Shown here: positions 26,616 through 35,172 of the stretch, piece by piece | Layout of the letters: every line of letters starts with the position of its first letter | Position numbering within the stretch: position 1 is the first letter of the stretch | NCBI GenBank assembly: GCA_903933935.1 | Contig: CAIZMB010000083.1 | Span: 1-60,774, forward strand | Length of the DNA: 60,774 nt | Origin: an uncultured Cytophagaceae bacterium | Lineage (GTDB): Bacteria > Bacteroidota > Bacteroidia > Cytophagales > Spirosomataceae | Direction: 5' to 3' | Notes under the pieces: generated by a model | The model's input: only the letters and a program-made list of their open reading frames with translations | The model's database searches: none | What the model was told of the DNA's origin: nothing | Position numbers and translations under genes: made by a program

Positions 26616-29045
26616 ATGAAATTAATTGCTTTACTAGTTCTATGTTCCTTTGCAACATTTGGCCAAAACACCTTACATCTTCGTCTTCAAAATTCCAGTA
26701 AAGAAGCCCTCCCATTTGCAACCGTTTTATTAAAAAAAGCCACCGATTCTAGTTTGGTCAAAGGCATGAATACAGATGAAAATGGAGAATTAAAGGTATC
26801 TAAATTGCCATTAGGATTATTTAGTTTAACCTTACAATCCACGGGGTTCATCCCAACAAAAATCAACCTAGTAGAAATCACATTAGATTCTAAAATCGAC
26901 TTAGGCACTATCACCTTATTGCCTTTAAGCATTGAATTAGCCGAAGTGAAAGTGACAGCGACAAAACCATTCATCGAAAAAAGATTGGATAAAACGATTG
27001 TCAACGTAGAGAATTCTGCGATGGCGGCAGGAAATACGACCATGGAAGTTCTTGAGCGCGCGCCAGGTGTGATTGTCGACAAAGACGGCAATATTTCCTT
27101 GCGTGGAAAATCAGGTGCCAGAATTATGATTGACGGAAAAATCTCCTATTTAACAGGGGCAGATTTGGCCAATTATTTAAAGAATTTACCAGCAGACCAA
27201 ATTTCTCAATTGGAGATTATGGCTAATCCTTCCTCTCGCTATGACGCAGCAGGAACCGGTGGAATCATCAACATTAAGCTCAAGAAGAATTCGAATATAG
27301 GCTTAAATGGTTCAGCTAATGCCACATTAGCGCAAGGAATCTATTTGCGGGAAAGTATGGGAGTTAATTTAAACTATCGAAAGAATGGTTGGAATTGGTT
27401 TGGAAACGGATCCGTCGTTGACATAACTAAATTAGAACGCAATAATTTAACCAGAAATTTCAGGGCGCAAAATGAAGTGTGGGAAAATGGATTTGCGTTT
27501 AAAAATGAAAACCAAACGACCCAACTAAAAGGAGGAGGGGATTGGTACTATTCAAAAAAGACTACCTTCGGGATTTTGGCTTCCGGAAATATCAATCAAT
27601 ACACCCTTGAAAATGGCTTAAATCAAACGATTCAGTACAATGGTTCCAGGATGGCTTTAACCCGTTTAAATACCTATAACCATGTGGAAAATCCAAGTCA
27701 CAATTATGCGTTAAACTTAAATTACAAACATACATTTGATAGCACGGGGCGGGAATTAACGGTCGACTTTGATTATGCTCGGTTCGTAGATAAAAGCGGA
27801 TCTAATTTACGTTCTCAATTTCAAAAAGGTGACTTCAGCCCCTTGAAAGCGGATTCATTATTATTGAATAACGCTAAATCATTTGTAGATCAATATTCTT
27901 TCAAATTAGACTATTTACTCCCATCCTTTCTGCATTCAAAATGGGGTGCTGGACTCAAATCTTCGTATGTAAAAACAGATAATGATTTAAGATTTCAAGG
28001 GAAAAACGACGGTGCTCCCACATTTACTTTTTTAACTGGCCAAAGCAACCATTTCGTCTACTCTGAACAGATTCACGCAGCTTACCTTAATGCGGAACGC
28101 GCGATCGGGAAATTCAGTTATCAAATCGGCTTAAGGACAGAATGGACCCTTGCAGATGGATTGTCTCAAGCTTACACCGCAAATTCGAAAGATTCCACTT
28201 TCCACCGAGATTATGCGCAATTATTTCCAAGCGCTTTTTTTCAGTATGATGTTTCCAAAAACCACAGCCTTGGATTAAATTTTTCACGTCGCATCGACCG
28301 GCCAAGTTATGGTGACTTAAACCCATTTGTATTCTTTTTGGACAATTATACCTTTAAAGTGGGTAATCCCATGTTAACCCCGCAAATAACAAACTCATTG
28401 GAATTAAGTCACACATTTATGGGAGCATTCAGTACGACCTTGGGATATAGCCACACAACTAATGTCATTACCGAAATTTTAAAACAAGATACGCAGGCTC
28501 GAAAATCCTATCAGACAACCGCCAATATGGCTGAGAGAACTAATTACAGCCTAGGCTTTTCTTTACCCATTCCGATCGCAAAATGGTGGACGAGTAACAC
28601 TGATATCTATGTCAACCGTGCAGAGCTCGTAGGAAAAGTAGAAAATGTAGCCTTAAGCCCATCCCAAAACATGTTCTATTTTAATACGAACCATATCTTT
28701 ACATTGCCTAAAGATTATCGACTAGAAGTGGGTGGTCAATACTTCTCGGGTGGTTTAGAAAGTGCCTTTATTTTTGGGGCTGGAGGGTCGCTTAATTTAG
28801 GCGTCCAAAAGATAGTTCTTAATAAACGAGGTGTCATCCGCCTAAATGCACAAGATATCTTATTTACGTCTAACCCTGACGTGTACATTAAATATGGCGA
28901 CTTGGACATCTTTGTCCAACCACGACAAGATTCCCGCGTGGTGCGATTAAATTTCTCCTATCGTTTTGGCAGTATGTCCATCAAAGGGGCAAGAGAAAGA
29001 GCTACAGGCCTTGATCCAGAGAAGGCGAGAGTTAAAACAAAATAA
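26616..29045 (+). CDS. Outer-membrane beta-barrel receptor (OMP_b-brl_3 type, TonB-dependent-like)
   Basis: 809 aa. A signal peptide (1-16, ATFGQ) is followed by a carboxypeptidase-regulatory-like domain (about 20-105), a plug (about 115-225; MEVLERAPGVIVDKDGNISL, GKSGARIMIDGK, ADQISQLEIMANPSSRYD, TGGIINIKLKK) and a large beta-barrel ending RLNFSYRFGSMSIKG. It is the Bacteroidota family of outer-membrane receptors that import unknown ligands without a SusD partner. It is a single gene. A tandem repeat with a -7-like element sits immediately upstream of the ATG. Confidence 0.92.
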   Translation: MKLIALLVLCSFATFGQNTLHLRLQNSSKEALPFATVLLKKATDSSLVKGMNTDENGELKVSKLPLGLFSLTLQSTGFIPTKINLVEITLDSKIDLGTITLLPLSIELAEVKVTATKPFIEKRLDKTIVNVENSAMAAGNTTMEVLERAPGVIVDKDGNISLRGKSGARIMIDGKISYLTGADLANYLKNLPADQISQLEIMANPSSRYDAAGTGGIINIKLKKNSNIGLNGSANATLAQGIYLRESMGVNLNYRKNGWNWFGNGSVVDITKLERNNLTRNFRAQNEVWENGFAFKNENQTTQLKGGGDWYYSKKTTFGILASGNINQYTLENGLNQTIQYNGSRMALTRLNTYNHVENPSHNYALNLNYKHTFDSTGRELTVDFDYARFVDKSGSNLRSQFQKGDFSPLKADSLLLNNAKSFVDQYSFKLDYLLPSFLHSKWGAGLKSSYVKTDNDLRFQGKNDGAPTFTFLTGQSNHFVYSEQIHAAYLNAERAIGKFSYQIGLRTEWTLADGLSQAYTANSKDSTFHRDYAQLFPSAFFQYDVSKNHSLGLNFSRRIDRPSYGDLNPFVFFLDNYTFKVGNPMLTPQITNSLELSHTFMGAFSTTLGYSHTTNVITEILKQDTQARKSYQTTANMAERTNYSLGFSLPIPIAKWWTSNTDIYVNRAELVGKVENVALSPSQNMFYFNTNHIFTLPKDYRLEVGGQYFSGGLESAFIFGAGGSLNLGVQKIVLNKRGVIRLNAQDILFTSNPDVYIKYGDLDIFVQPRQDSRVVRLNFSYRFGSMSIKGARERATGLDPEKARVKTK

Positions 29046-29088
29046 TTATTCAATTAATAGCGGACCACCTTTTGGGGCTAATAAATAA

Positions 29089-30228
29089 TTAAAGTTCTCT
29101 GGAAGGAATAAGCGTAAACCGGTTCTTCAATTTCAAAAAAGGCTTCTCGAAAAAATGATACGATACGTTGGCCAATGTAAACGTAATTAAAAATGCGGCC
29201 ACCAAACCCACCTCATTTTTCCAATCTATCAACCCCAATGGATCACTAATTAACCCAAGTTCATTTTTGAAGATGTTGTAAATGAGCCAATAAATAGTAA
29301 TGTGAAAAATGTACATTCCAAAAGAAATTCGACCTAAATAAATGAGTGGAGATGGCATGTATTTTGATGAAATCCCGAATAAGGAAAAAAACATAAGCAT
29401 GACCCCTGATAGAATTAACATCCAACCGGATACCGATTGAGTAATGGTAGCCATATGTGGAGCATCTGCGTTAATTTCACAAAGAATAGAAGCCGCTAAC
29501 CAACAAAAAATACCCGTCACAAAAAATGCAATCCTTGCCAACAAATTCCATTGAGGTTGGTGACCATTTAGAAAAACAGAACATAAAATTCCTGCCGCAA
29601 AAAACTGAAATTGGACAAAGCTATTGGTCCATTGCCCACTAAAACCTTTGGTGGGATTTGAGGCATAATAGATGATCGTTAGGTAGGAAACGACCAAAAC
29701 GACATAAGAAAAAATCTTTAATCCGCGCTTCCCTGAATAATAAACAATCAAAGGTAAAATGATGTAAAGCTGTTCTTCCACCGACACACTCCACAACGGA
29801 TTGATGCAATAAGATTGCCATTGGTTAAACGTAATATTCCAATTGCCCGAAAAAAACGTAAACGCAATTTGAGTCCCTGCCGGTATATTACTTCCAAAAT
29901 AATCGGTCGTTGAGGTCAAGAAAACCATTAAAAAAAAGAACGTAAAATAGAGCGGCCATATCCGCAAAATTCTTCTTACATAAAACGATTTAATATTTAT
30001 TTTCCCAAAAACATGCTCCTCTCTAGTTAGCAATTCAGTGATTAAAAATGCACTCAGAAAAAAGAATAAGGGTACCCCATAATTCCCCAAAAGACTTAAA
30101 TGAAATGCCCAATAATATTCTTTCCCATCGATGGGCGCTAAGTCTAATCGGTGTACGAAAAATACAAACAGAAATGCAAAAAACCGGAGGACATCTAACT
30201 CAGGTTTATAATATCGTTGGGCGTTCAT
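29089..30228 (-). CDS. Acyltransferase family 3 (OafA/YrhL-like) membrane protein
   Basis: 379-aa integral membrane acyltransferase that O-acylates surface polysaccharides or lipids. It opens with YKPELDVLRFFAFLFVFFVH (His26 equals the family's conserved His), then has about ten hydrophobic helices. Family landmarks include YVRRILRIWPLYF, NPLWSVSVEEQLYIILPL and YLGRISFGMYIFH. No SGNH domain is fused. It is a single gene convergent with the receptor at 26616. The acceptor is unknown. Confidence 0.9.
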   Translation of the reverse strand: MNAQRYYKPELDVLRFFAFLFVFFVHRLDLAPIDGKEYYWAFHLSLLGNYGVPLFFFLSAFLITELLTREEHVFGKINIKSFYVRRILRIWPLYFTFFFLMVFLTSTTDYFGSNIPAGTQIAFTFFSGNWNITFNQWQSYCINPLWSVSVEEQLYIILPLIVYYSGKRGLKIFSYVVLVVSYLTIIYYASNPTKGFSGQWTNSFVQFQFFAAGILCSVFLNGHQPQWNLLARIAFFVTGIFCWLAASILCEINADAPHMATITQSVSGWMLILSGVMLMFFSLFGISSKYMPSPLIYLGRISFGMYIFHITIYWLIYNIFKNELGLISDPLGLIDWKNEVGLVAAFLITFTLANVSYHFFEKPFLKLKNRFTLIPSREL

Positions 30229-30315
30229 TTTTGATTATAATTTGATCATCTAATTAATAATGGTCTCTAAACTCATCCGAAATTTATACCAGCCGAATAG
30301 CGGGTAATTATTTGT

Positions 30316-32787
30316 TTACTGATAGGTTAACCAAGTAGTCGCATCACAATTTTTGTTAGCCGAAAAACGAATCCAACGGGCTTGAAAATCAGGCGAAAAG
30401 GTATATTCAAACGTTTCGTTTGGCTTAACATCTACTTCTTTGTATAGCATCCAAGGGCCATGACCGATCGGTTCAATCTCGATTTTAAAGGTGACGGTCT
30501 GATTAGATTTATGCGAAATTTTCAAGCTTTTTTTATCATAAAAACCAATTAAATAAGGATCCGATTTTGCGTTTGCAACCACTGAACTGTTTTTCCAAGG
30601 TCCGCCTTGGCCTTTTGGCTTACCCAATTTCCAAAGATCATCAATTGTACCCGCCCATACTTTTGCTTTGCCATCCGAGGAAGTAATGATATGTTCATTG
30701 GCTCCCGAATTTTTATCAAGCCCCGTCATCACTAATAAGCCGCGATAAGAAGCATAATCATGAATCGATAATGTATGGGAAGCTACGGGTCTAATTTTGG
30801 CATAGCCATCGGCATTTTCAGCTGGGAGTTCATAAAAGGTTCCATGCACATTCATTAAATCCCGCTCGGTCGCCACTTCCCGATCAATGCGCATCGATCC
30901 CGATTGAATCTTATTTGTGAAGTTCTCGTTCCCCTTGGGCAAACGCCACCTTCTTCCCGCATCGTCAATGACTAAAACTGAGGCGTCGTCAACTATAATC
31001 GCATCTTTGGAAATTTCAAATTTTGAACGAATAAAATCAGCCATTTTCGGATCCTCTCTTCTGGTCAAATTCATGGCACTATCTAATTCATAATACCCCA
31101 CTTCATTAAATTTCCCTTTGGAAAAATCACTCGCTAAAATAGCTAATTTGCGACGCTTATCTCCAAGCGCATATAATAGACCGCCTGATAACTGATCTCC
31201 ACCAATGGCTGATAATCCCTTAAAAATTTTGTCTGATTCGTTGACGTACCGAGTATCATCTGTGTAATTAAAATTAACCGTGGCCGTCGTATTCTTATTT
31301 GACTTCACCTTGATCCACTCGCCTATTTCAGCAGGTAAGAAAGAAATATTTTTCGATTGGCCTGCACTAAGCAACACAGTGCGAAGTTTTTTCCAAGTAC
31401 CATTTCCTTGTCGATCCACCTCAAAAGTAAAGGTAACATCCTCTTTTCCTGCATTCTGAATCCAAGCCATCCGCTTTTTCCAACCTGCAAACAGGAAGGC
31501 CTCCGAACTGACATTCGCTTCAATTTTCTCTGAAAGCCAAACCGCTCCCTGTGCTGTATTGGGGCCCAATTGGTCAGGCTTTTCCACCGACGTAAACCAC
31601 AAATTCGAATTAGATTGTCCTGGTCCTTCGATGTTTCCTTTTGCTTTTCGCTTGTTCAAGAATTCTTTTTGGGCTGAATCATCGCAACCAAAAACCAATC
31701 CATCTTGCCAGCGGGTGAAATCACCGATCACTTTTAAGTAGGCCGATCGAGGACGAATTCCCGCCGTATTGAATGAGGTAAAGGATGCTGGAAAATGCCA
31801 AAACATACCGTGCATCGTCATCAAATAATCGGGCTTTTCAGGAGTTCCCACATCTCGAATGCGTGGCCATTCTGTATTCCAACCGTGAGCTCCGTCGTAA
31901 CTATGACTGGCCTTAGGCATTCTGAAAAAGGACCATTTGCCTGAATCTCGTACACCTAAAATGACTGATTTATGATCCCAACCTGTCACCCAAATCGCAT
32001 CGGTCGCGGGGTTCTTATTGCCATAAATTCCACCGGGGCCCGTTACTTCCACAAATTGATTTCTTCGAATCACCTTCCAGTCTTTCCCATTCCATTCAGC
32101 TAAAACTCCGGATTCGATATCAAACTGCTTTAATGCTTTATCGCCGGATTCACCATTATTGGAATACACCATCACGCCTTGGCCCGAATAAAGTCCTTTT
32201 CCATGCGCACCGGGCAACAAAGAACCGCTCGTGTTATTAGAAACATCATTCGTCTTCTTTACTTTTAAATTACCATCCTCGTAGAGCGATTTGGTCGTCA
32301 AATTGTTGACATCCAGGTCATAAAAACCCTCCTCCATAGTTGCCAGAAGTAGCTTATTGGTTGGGTTATCGAGTGATCTCGCTAATCCTGTAAAGCGGCC
32401 AGGTGCCTGCGTATAAGGAATCGTGCGGACATTGCCCTGAGAATTAATGGCATAGGGCCCAATAAACAATTGATTGCTTTCCGGGTGAATCATCCGATTC
32501 GCTGGAGTTCCACCGATACTTTCGGGTCTTATAATTCTATTTAAAGAAGGACTTATTTCATATAGCTTATCGGACGAACCAAAAGGTAAATGTGGGCCAT
32601 ATGTCACCACCCAAAGACGATTTGCCCAGGGAACCACTGCCCCAGTACCACATTCGCCTTCATTGTTGTAATACGCCAAATGTGGGTAAATACCACTGAA
32701 TTGAGGGTAAACAGATTTAATTTGTGCTTGTAAAGTAATGCACGTGAAGAGTAAAATAACTGTTACTGCCGTGTTAAAATATTTCAT
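30316..32787 (-). CDS. Unrecognised 823-aa secreted beta-rich protein
   Basis: I do not recognise a family. It has a signal peptide (MKYFNTAVTVILLFTCITLQAQ region), then a long beta-rich body with repeated WVTGWDHKSV- and GDFTRWQDGLVFG-type strands, consistent with a propeller over residues 25-450. Two similar modules follow: VTFTFEVDRQGNGTWKKLRT (about 475) and VTFKIEIEPIGHGPWMLYKE near the C-terminus. Both precede an IRFSANKNCDATTWLTY-like strand, suggesting an internal duplication of a beta-sandwich. It is the last gene of the PQQ-dehydrogenase run, 32 bases after the GATase-like gene. Function is unknown; export and context suggest work in the periplasm or at the surface. Confidence 0.7.
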   Translation of the reverse strand: MKYFNTAVTVILLFTCITLQAQIKSVYPQFSGIYPHLAYYNNEGECGTGAVVPWANRLWVVTYGPHLPFGSSDKLYEISPSLNRIIRPESIGGTPANRMIHPESNQLFIGPYAINSQGNVRTIPYTQAPGRFTGLARSLDNPTNKLLLATMEEGFYDLDVNNLTTKSLYEDGNLKVKKTNDVSNNTSGSLLPGAHGKGLYSGQGVMVYSNNGESGDKALKQFDIESGVLAEWNGKDWKVIRRNQFVEVTGPGGIYGNKNPATDAIWVTGWDHKSVILGVRDSGKWSFFRMPKASHSYDGAHGWNTEWPRIRDVGTPEKPDYLMTMHGMFWHFPASFTSFNTAGIRPRSAYLKVIGDFTRWQDGLVFGCDDSAQKEFLNKRKAKGNIEGPGQSNSNLWFTSVEKPDQLGPNTAQGAVWLSEKIEANVSSEAFLFAGWKKRMAWIQNAGKEDVTFTFEVDRQGNGTWKKLRTVLLSAGQSKNISFLPAEIGEWIKVKSNKNTTATVNFNYTDDTRYVNESDKIFKGLSAIGGDQLSGGLLYALGDKRRKLAILASDFSKGKFNEVGYYELDSAMNLTRREDPKMADFIRSKFEISKDAIIVDDASVLVIDDAGRRWRLPKGNENFTNKIQSGSMRIDREVATERDLMNVHGTFYELPAENADGYAKIRPVASHTLSIHDYASYRGLLVMTGLDKNSGANEHIITSSDGKAKVWAGTIDDLWKLGKPKGQGGPWKNSSVVANAKSDPYLIGFYDKKSLKISHKSNQTVTFKIEIEPIGHGPWMLYKEVDVKPNETFEYTFSPDFQARWIRFSANKNCDATTWLTYQ

Positions 32788-32819
32788 TCCCGAAGATACT
32801 ATTTTTCATGGATTGGGCA

Positions 32820-33719
32820 TTATTTCGAAAGCCAATGTAAGCTATTCAGAACGAATTGCTTCCAATCATAGGGCTTGACCTGCATACCTGCATACACTTT
32901 TTTCTCCTTGCCCATGTACATCGATGTAAATCCATTGCAATCTGAGAGGGCAATTAATTTGCCTTGGCCGACAGGCCCAGCCAAACCTTGTGAATTTCCT
33001 TGGTCTAAAGGACCTAAACCTACCCATTTGCCAACTTTGGCCGTTGGGGATAATGGAAGAAGATTCACATAACCATCCCCTTTTATCGAACTGCCACCAA
33101 AAGTAGCCAATTTTTTAATTTTCTCAGTGGAATTTGTTCCATCCAAAATAGGATGTTTTGCCATCAAAGAGCCATTTTCTTCGGTATGTTGGACTACATA
33201 TTTTAGCCCATACGAGGTATCATAATGCAAGGAATCCGACACCATTCCCACACTCGAAGATATCCCAAACTTATTCAACAAAGGGGTCATCGCTGCGTCA
33301 ATCGGCGGATGTTCACTTAACATAATTAATGATCCGCCCGTACTCACCCAGGCATGCAACTGATCTATTTCATCTTGTGTGAATGTAATCAAATTGCCTA
33401 CTTCCCTTTTTGTCCCAAAAACAAATGGCAAAGCGGGTGTAATGAGAATGATATCAAATTTGGACAAATAGTTTTTTGTAAAGGGCAATGAATCCATCAC
33501 GGGTTTATATCCGTCTGACGTCGATAGGTCAATAAAGGGTTGGATTAATCCCCATTTGGCAATAAAATTGTTGTGCCCGGCATCGATTAAAATTCTCGGG
33601 CCTTTATTTTTTTTATACGCTGGGCGTAAAACTTTTGAATCAAAAGTCGTGTCATTAAACATTTGCGCTTGAAGGCAAAGGCTTGACAATAGGAAACATA
33701 AAAGGAATAGTTTTTTCAT
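32820..33719 (-). CDS. Exported GATase1-like (DUF4350-type) protein
   Basis: 299 aa from the ATG at 33719, which starts on a signal peptide (KKLFLLCFLLSSLCLQAQ). In-frame codons continue to 33749 but would put ten residues before it. The body looks like a class I glutamine-amidotransferase fold: PRILIDAGHNNFIAKWG, LSKFDIILITPA, FTQDEIDQLHAWVSTGGSLI, MLSEHPPIDAAMTPLLN, and GKLIALSDCNGFTSMYMG. There is no Cys in the usual nucleophile-elbow context I can identify. It is fourth in the minus-strand run, 69 bases after the metallo-hydrolase and 32 before the 823-aa protein. Reaction unknown. A ThuA-like assignment is a less likely alternative. Confidence 0.7.
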   Translation of the reverse strand: MKKLFLLCFLLSSLCLQAQMFNDTTFDSKVLRPAYKKNKGPRILIDAGHNNFIAKWGLIQPFIDLSTSDGYKPVMDSLPFTKNYLSKFDIILITPALPFVFGTKREVGNLITFTQDEIDQLHAWVSTGGSLIMLSEHPPIDAAMTPLLNKFGISSSVGMVSDSLHYDTSYGLKYVVQHTEENGSLMAKHPILDGTNSTEKIKKLATFGGSSIKGDGYVNLLPLSPTAKVGKWVGLGPLDQGNSQGLAGPVGQGKLIALSDCNGFTSMYMGKEKKVYAGMQVKPYDWKQFVLNSLHWLSK

Positions 33720-33788
33720 ACTGATCAAGTCTTCATTTATTTGAAACATCTATCTACGATTTTTTCTAGCATTTCAACGAATAAAAAT

Positions 33789-34709
33789 CTAGCGGCCTCC
33801 TTGAATCATTTTATAGACCGTTGAGGTCATGAATAATCCATTCCACCATTTGATATCCTTCAGGGGGTTATTTTGTTCGATTTGCCCAACCGTTAAGTTC
33901 TTAGCTATGCCATCTTTAATTCGGTCGACAATCAATTGCAGATTATTTCGATAGGTAATCAGATCCTTCCGACTTGAAATAGGTCCATGTCCAGGAATGA
34001 TTTTACTCGAATCATTTGTTCTGTCAATCAAATCATTTACGGCTTTGATGATCCCTAGAATATTCCCTCCATTATTGTTATCAATAAAAGGAAATCCGTA
34101 GCGAACGAAAACGTCTCCAGTATGGAACACATTTTCATTTTGGAATTGAATAAATGAATCTGTATCGGTGTGAGCATTTAATACATGAAATATTTTAATC
34201 GCCTCCTTTTCTTCATGCAACGTTAGAGAGTCACTAAAAGTAATGCTGGGAAGGGCGTTGAAGGGATAGGCTTTTTGATACACATCGGAAGGTGGCGCAA
34301 CATGTTGTTCCGTCAAAAGTCTTTTCCTCAGGTTATCATGGGCAATAATCTTAATCCCTTGTTTACCAAAAGCCATATTACCATCCGTGTGATCGAAATG
34401 GAAATGGGTATTTAGAACATATAAGACAGGTTTGTTCGAAATAGACTTTAACATTTTATCTATTGTAGGCTTAACATCTTCCCATTGATCATCCACCAAG
34501 ATAAATCCGTCTTTGCCTTCATAAATCAATATATTTCCAGCTCCTCCTTTTGCAATGATCGCATAGGTATGATTTGAAATTTTGATTAAGGAATCCTGGA
34601 CCGTATTAATGATATTGAATTTGCTCTTTTCGTAATTGTCATTTTTTTGCGCCGACAAGTAGGTGAAACTCGATAAAAAGACGAAAAGAGATAAGTGGAT
34701 TTTTTTCAT
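33789..34709 (-). CDS. Exported metallo-beta-lactamase-fold hydrolase
   Basis: 306 aa with a signal peptide (1-20, TYLSAQ). The two-zinc site is complete: NTHFHFDHTDGN (His102, His104, Asp106, His107), NAHTDTDSF (His180), HTGDVF (Asp199) and PGHGPIS (His241). The overall spacing resembles cyclase-like and quinoprotein-associated zinc hydrolases rather than a true lactamase. It starts nine bases after the NTF2-like gene, so co-transcription is nearly certain. Beside a PQQ dehydrogenase it may process a product such as a lactone or ester, or serve redox relay as proposed for other PQQ-linked MBL proteins. That is an inference. Confidence 0.88.
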   Translation of the reverse strand: MKKIHLSLFVFLSSFTYLSAQKNDNYEKSKFNIINTVQDSLIKISNHTYAIIAKGGAGNILIYEGKDGFILVDDQWEDVKPTIDKMLKSISNKPVLYVLNTHFHFDHTDGNMAFGKQGIKIIAHDNLRKRLLTEQHVAPPSDVYQKAYPFNALPSITFSDSLTLHEEKEAIKIFHVLNAHTDTDSFIQFQNENVFHTGDVFVRYGFPFIDNNNGGNILGIIKAVNDLIDRTNDSSKIIPGHGPISSRKDLITYRNNLQLIVDRIKDGIAKNLTVGQIEQNNPLKDIKWWNGLFMTSTVYKMIQGGR

Positions 34710-34718
34710 TTTAGGTGT

Positions 34719-35138
34719 TTATTGTTTACCTGCAAAGGTTTGACGTAAAATTTTACCCCCTTGAATAATAAAACTATCAGTCGCATAGGTATATTCTACT
34801 ACAGGTGTCTTCGCTGACCAAACAATATAAAACAGATCATCTTTAACAGCTGTTTTGATTACCTTAAATGTGGATCCATTGGTAGGAAAAATCTTTATTA
34901 ATGCTTCAAAAGCCTTTCTGATTTCTTTCAATCCACTAAAGGTCCCATCTGGAGTAATCACAATGGACTCTTCTGTATAGTCAGAGAGTATGGCATCAAT
35001 ATCATTTTCACCCAAAGCTTTACTATGATGCTGAAAGGTGGCAAGGGTAGTGGCCTCATCAATTTTTTTTGTGTTATTCTGTGCAAAAACAGCCATTGAA
35101 CTGCATGTAAATAAGGCAATAAATACTAAATTTTTCAT
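34719..35138 (-). CDS. Exported NTF2-like (SnoaL/DUF4440-type) protein
   Basis: 139 aa from the ATG at 35138, which opens on a signal peptide (KNLVFIALFTCSSMAVFAQ). A longer frame to 35243 would overlap the upstream dehydrogenase and is rejected. The domain is a cone-like NTF2 fold: HHSKALGENDIDAILSDYTE, SIVITPDGTFSGLKEIRKAF, and terminal strands DLFYIVWSAK and DSFIIQGGKILRQ. Such proteins isomerise, hydrolyse or only bind small molecules. It lies 34 bases after the PQQ dehydrogenase and nine before the metallo-hydrolase, in the same transcript. The ligand is unknown. Confidence 0.85.
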   Translation of the reverse strand: MKNLVFIALFTCSSMAVFAQNNTKKIDEATTLATFQHHSKALGENDIDAILSDYTEESIVITPDGTFSGLKEIRKAFEALIKIFPTNGSTFKVIKTAVKDDLFYIVWSAKTPVVEYTYATDSFIIQGGKILRQTFAGKQ

Positions 35139-35172
35139 ATGTTTTAATTTTAAATTACGTGTATAAAGATAA

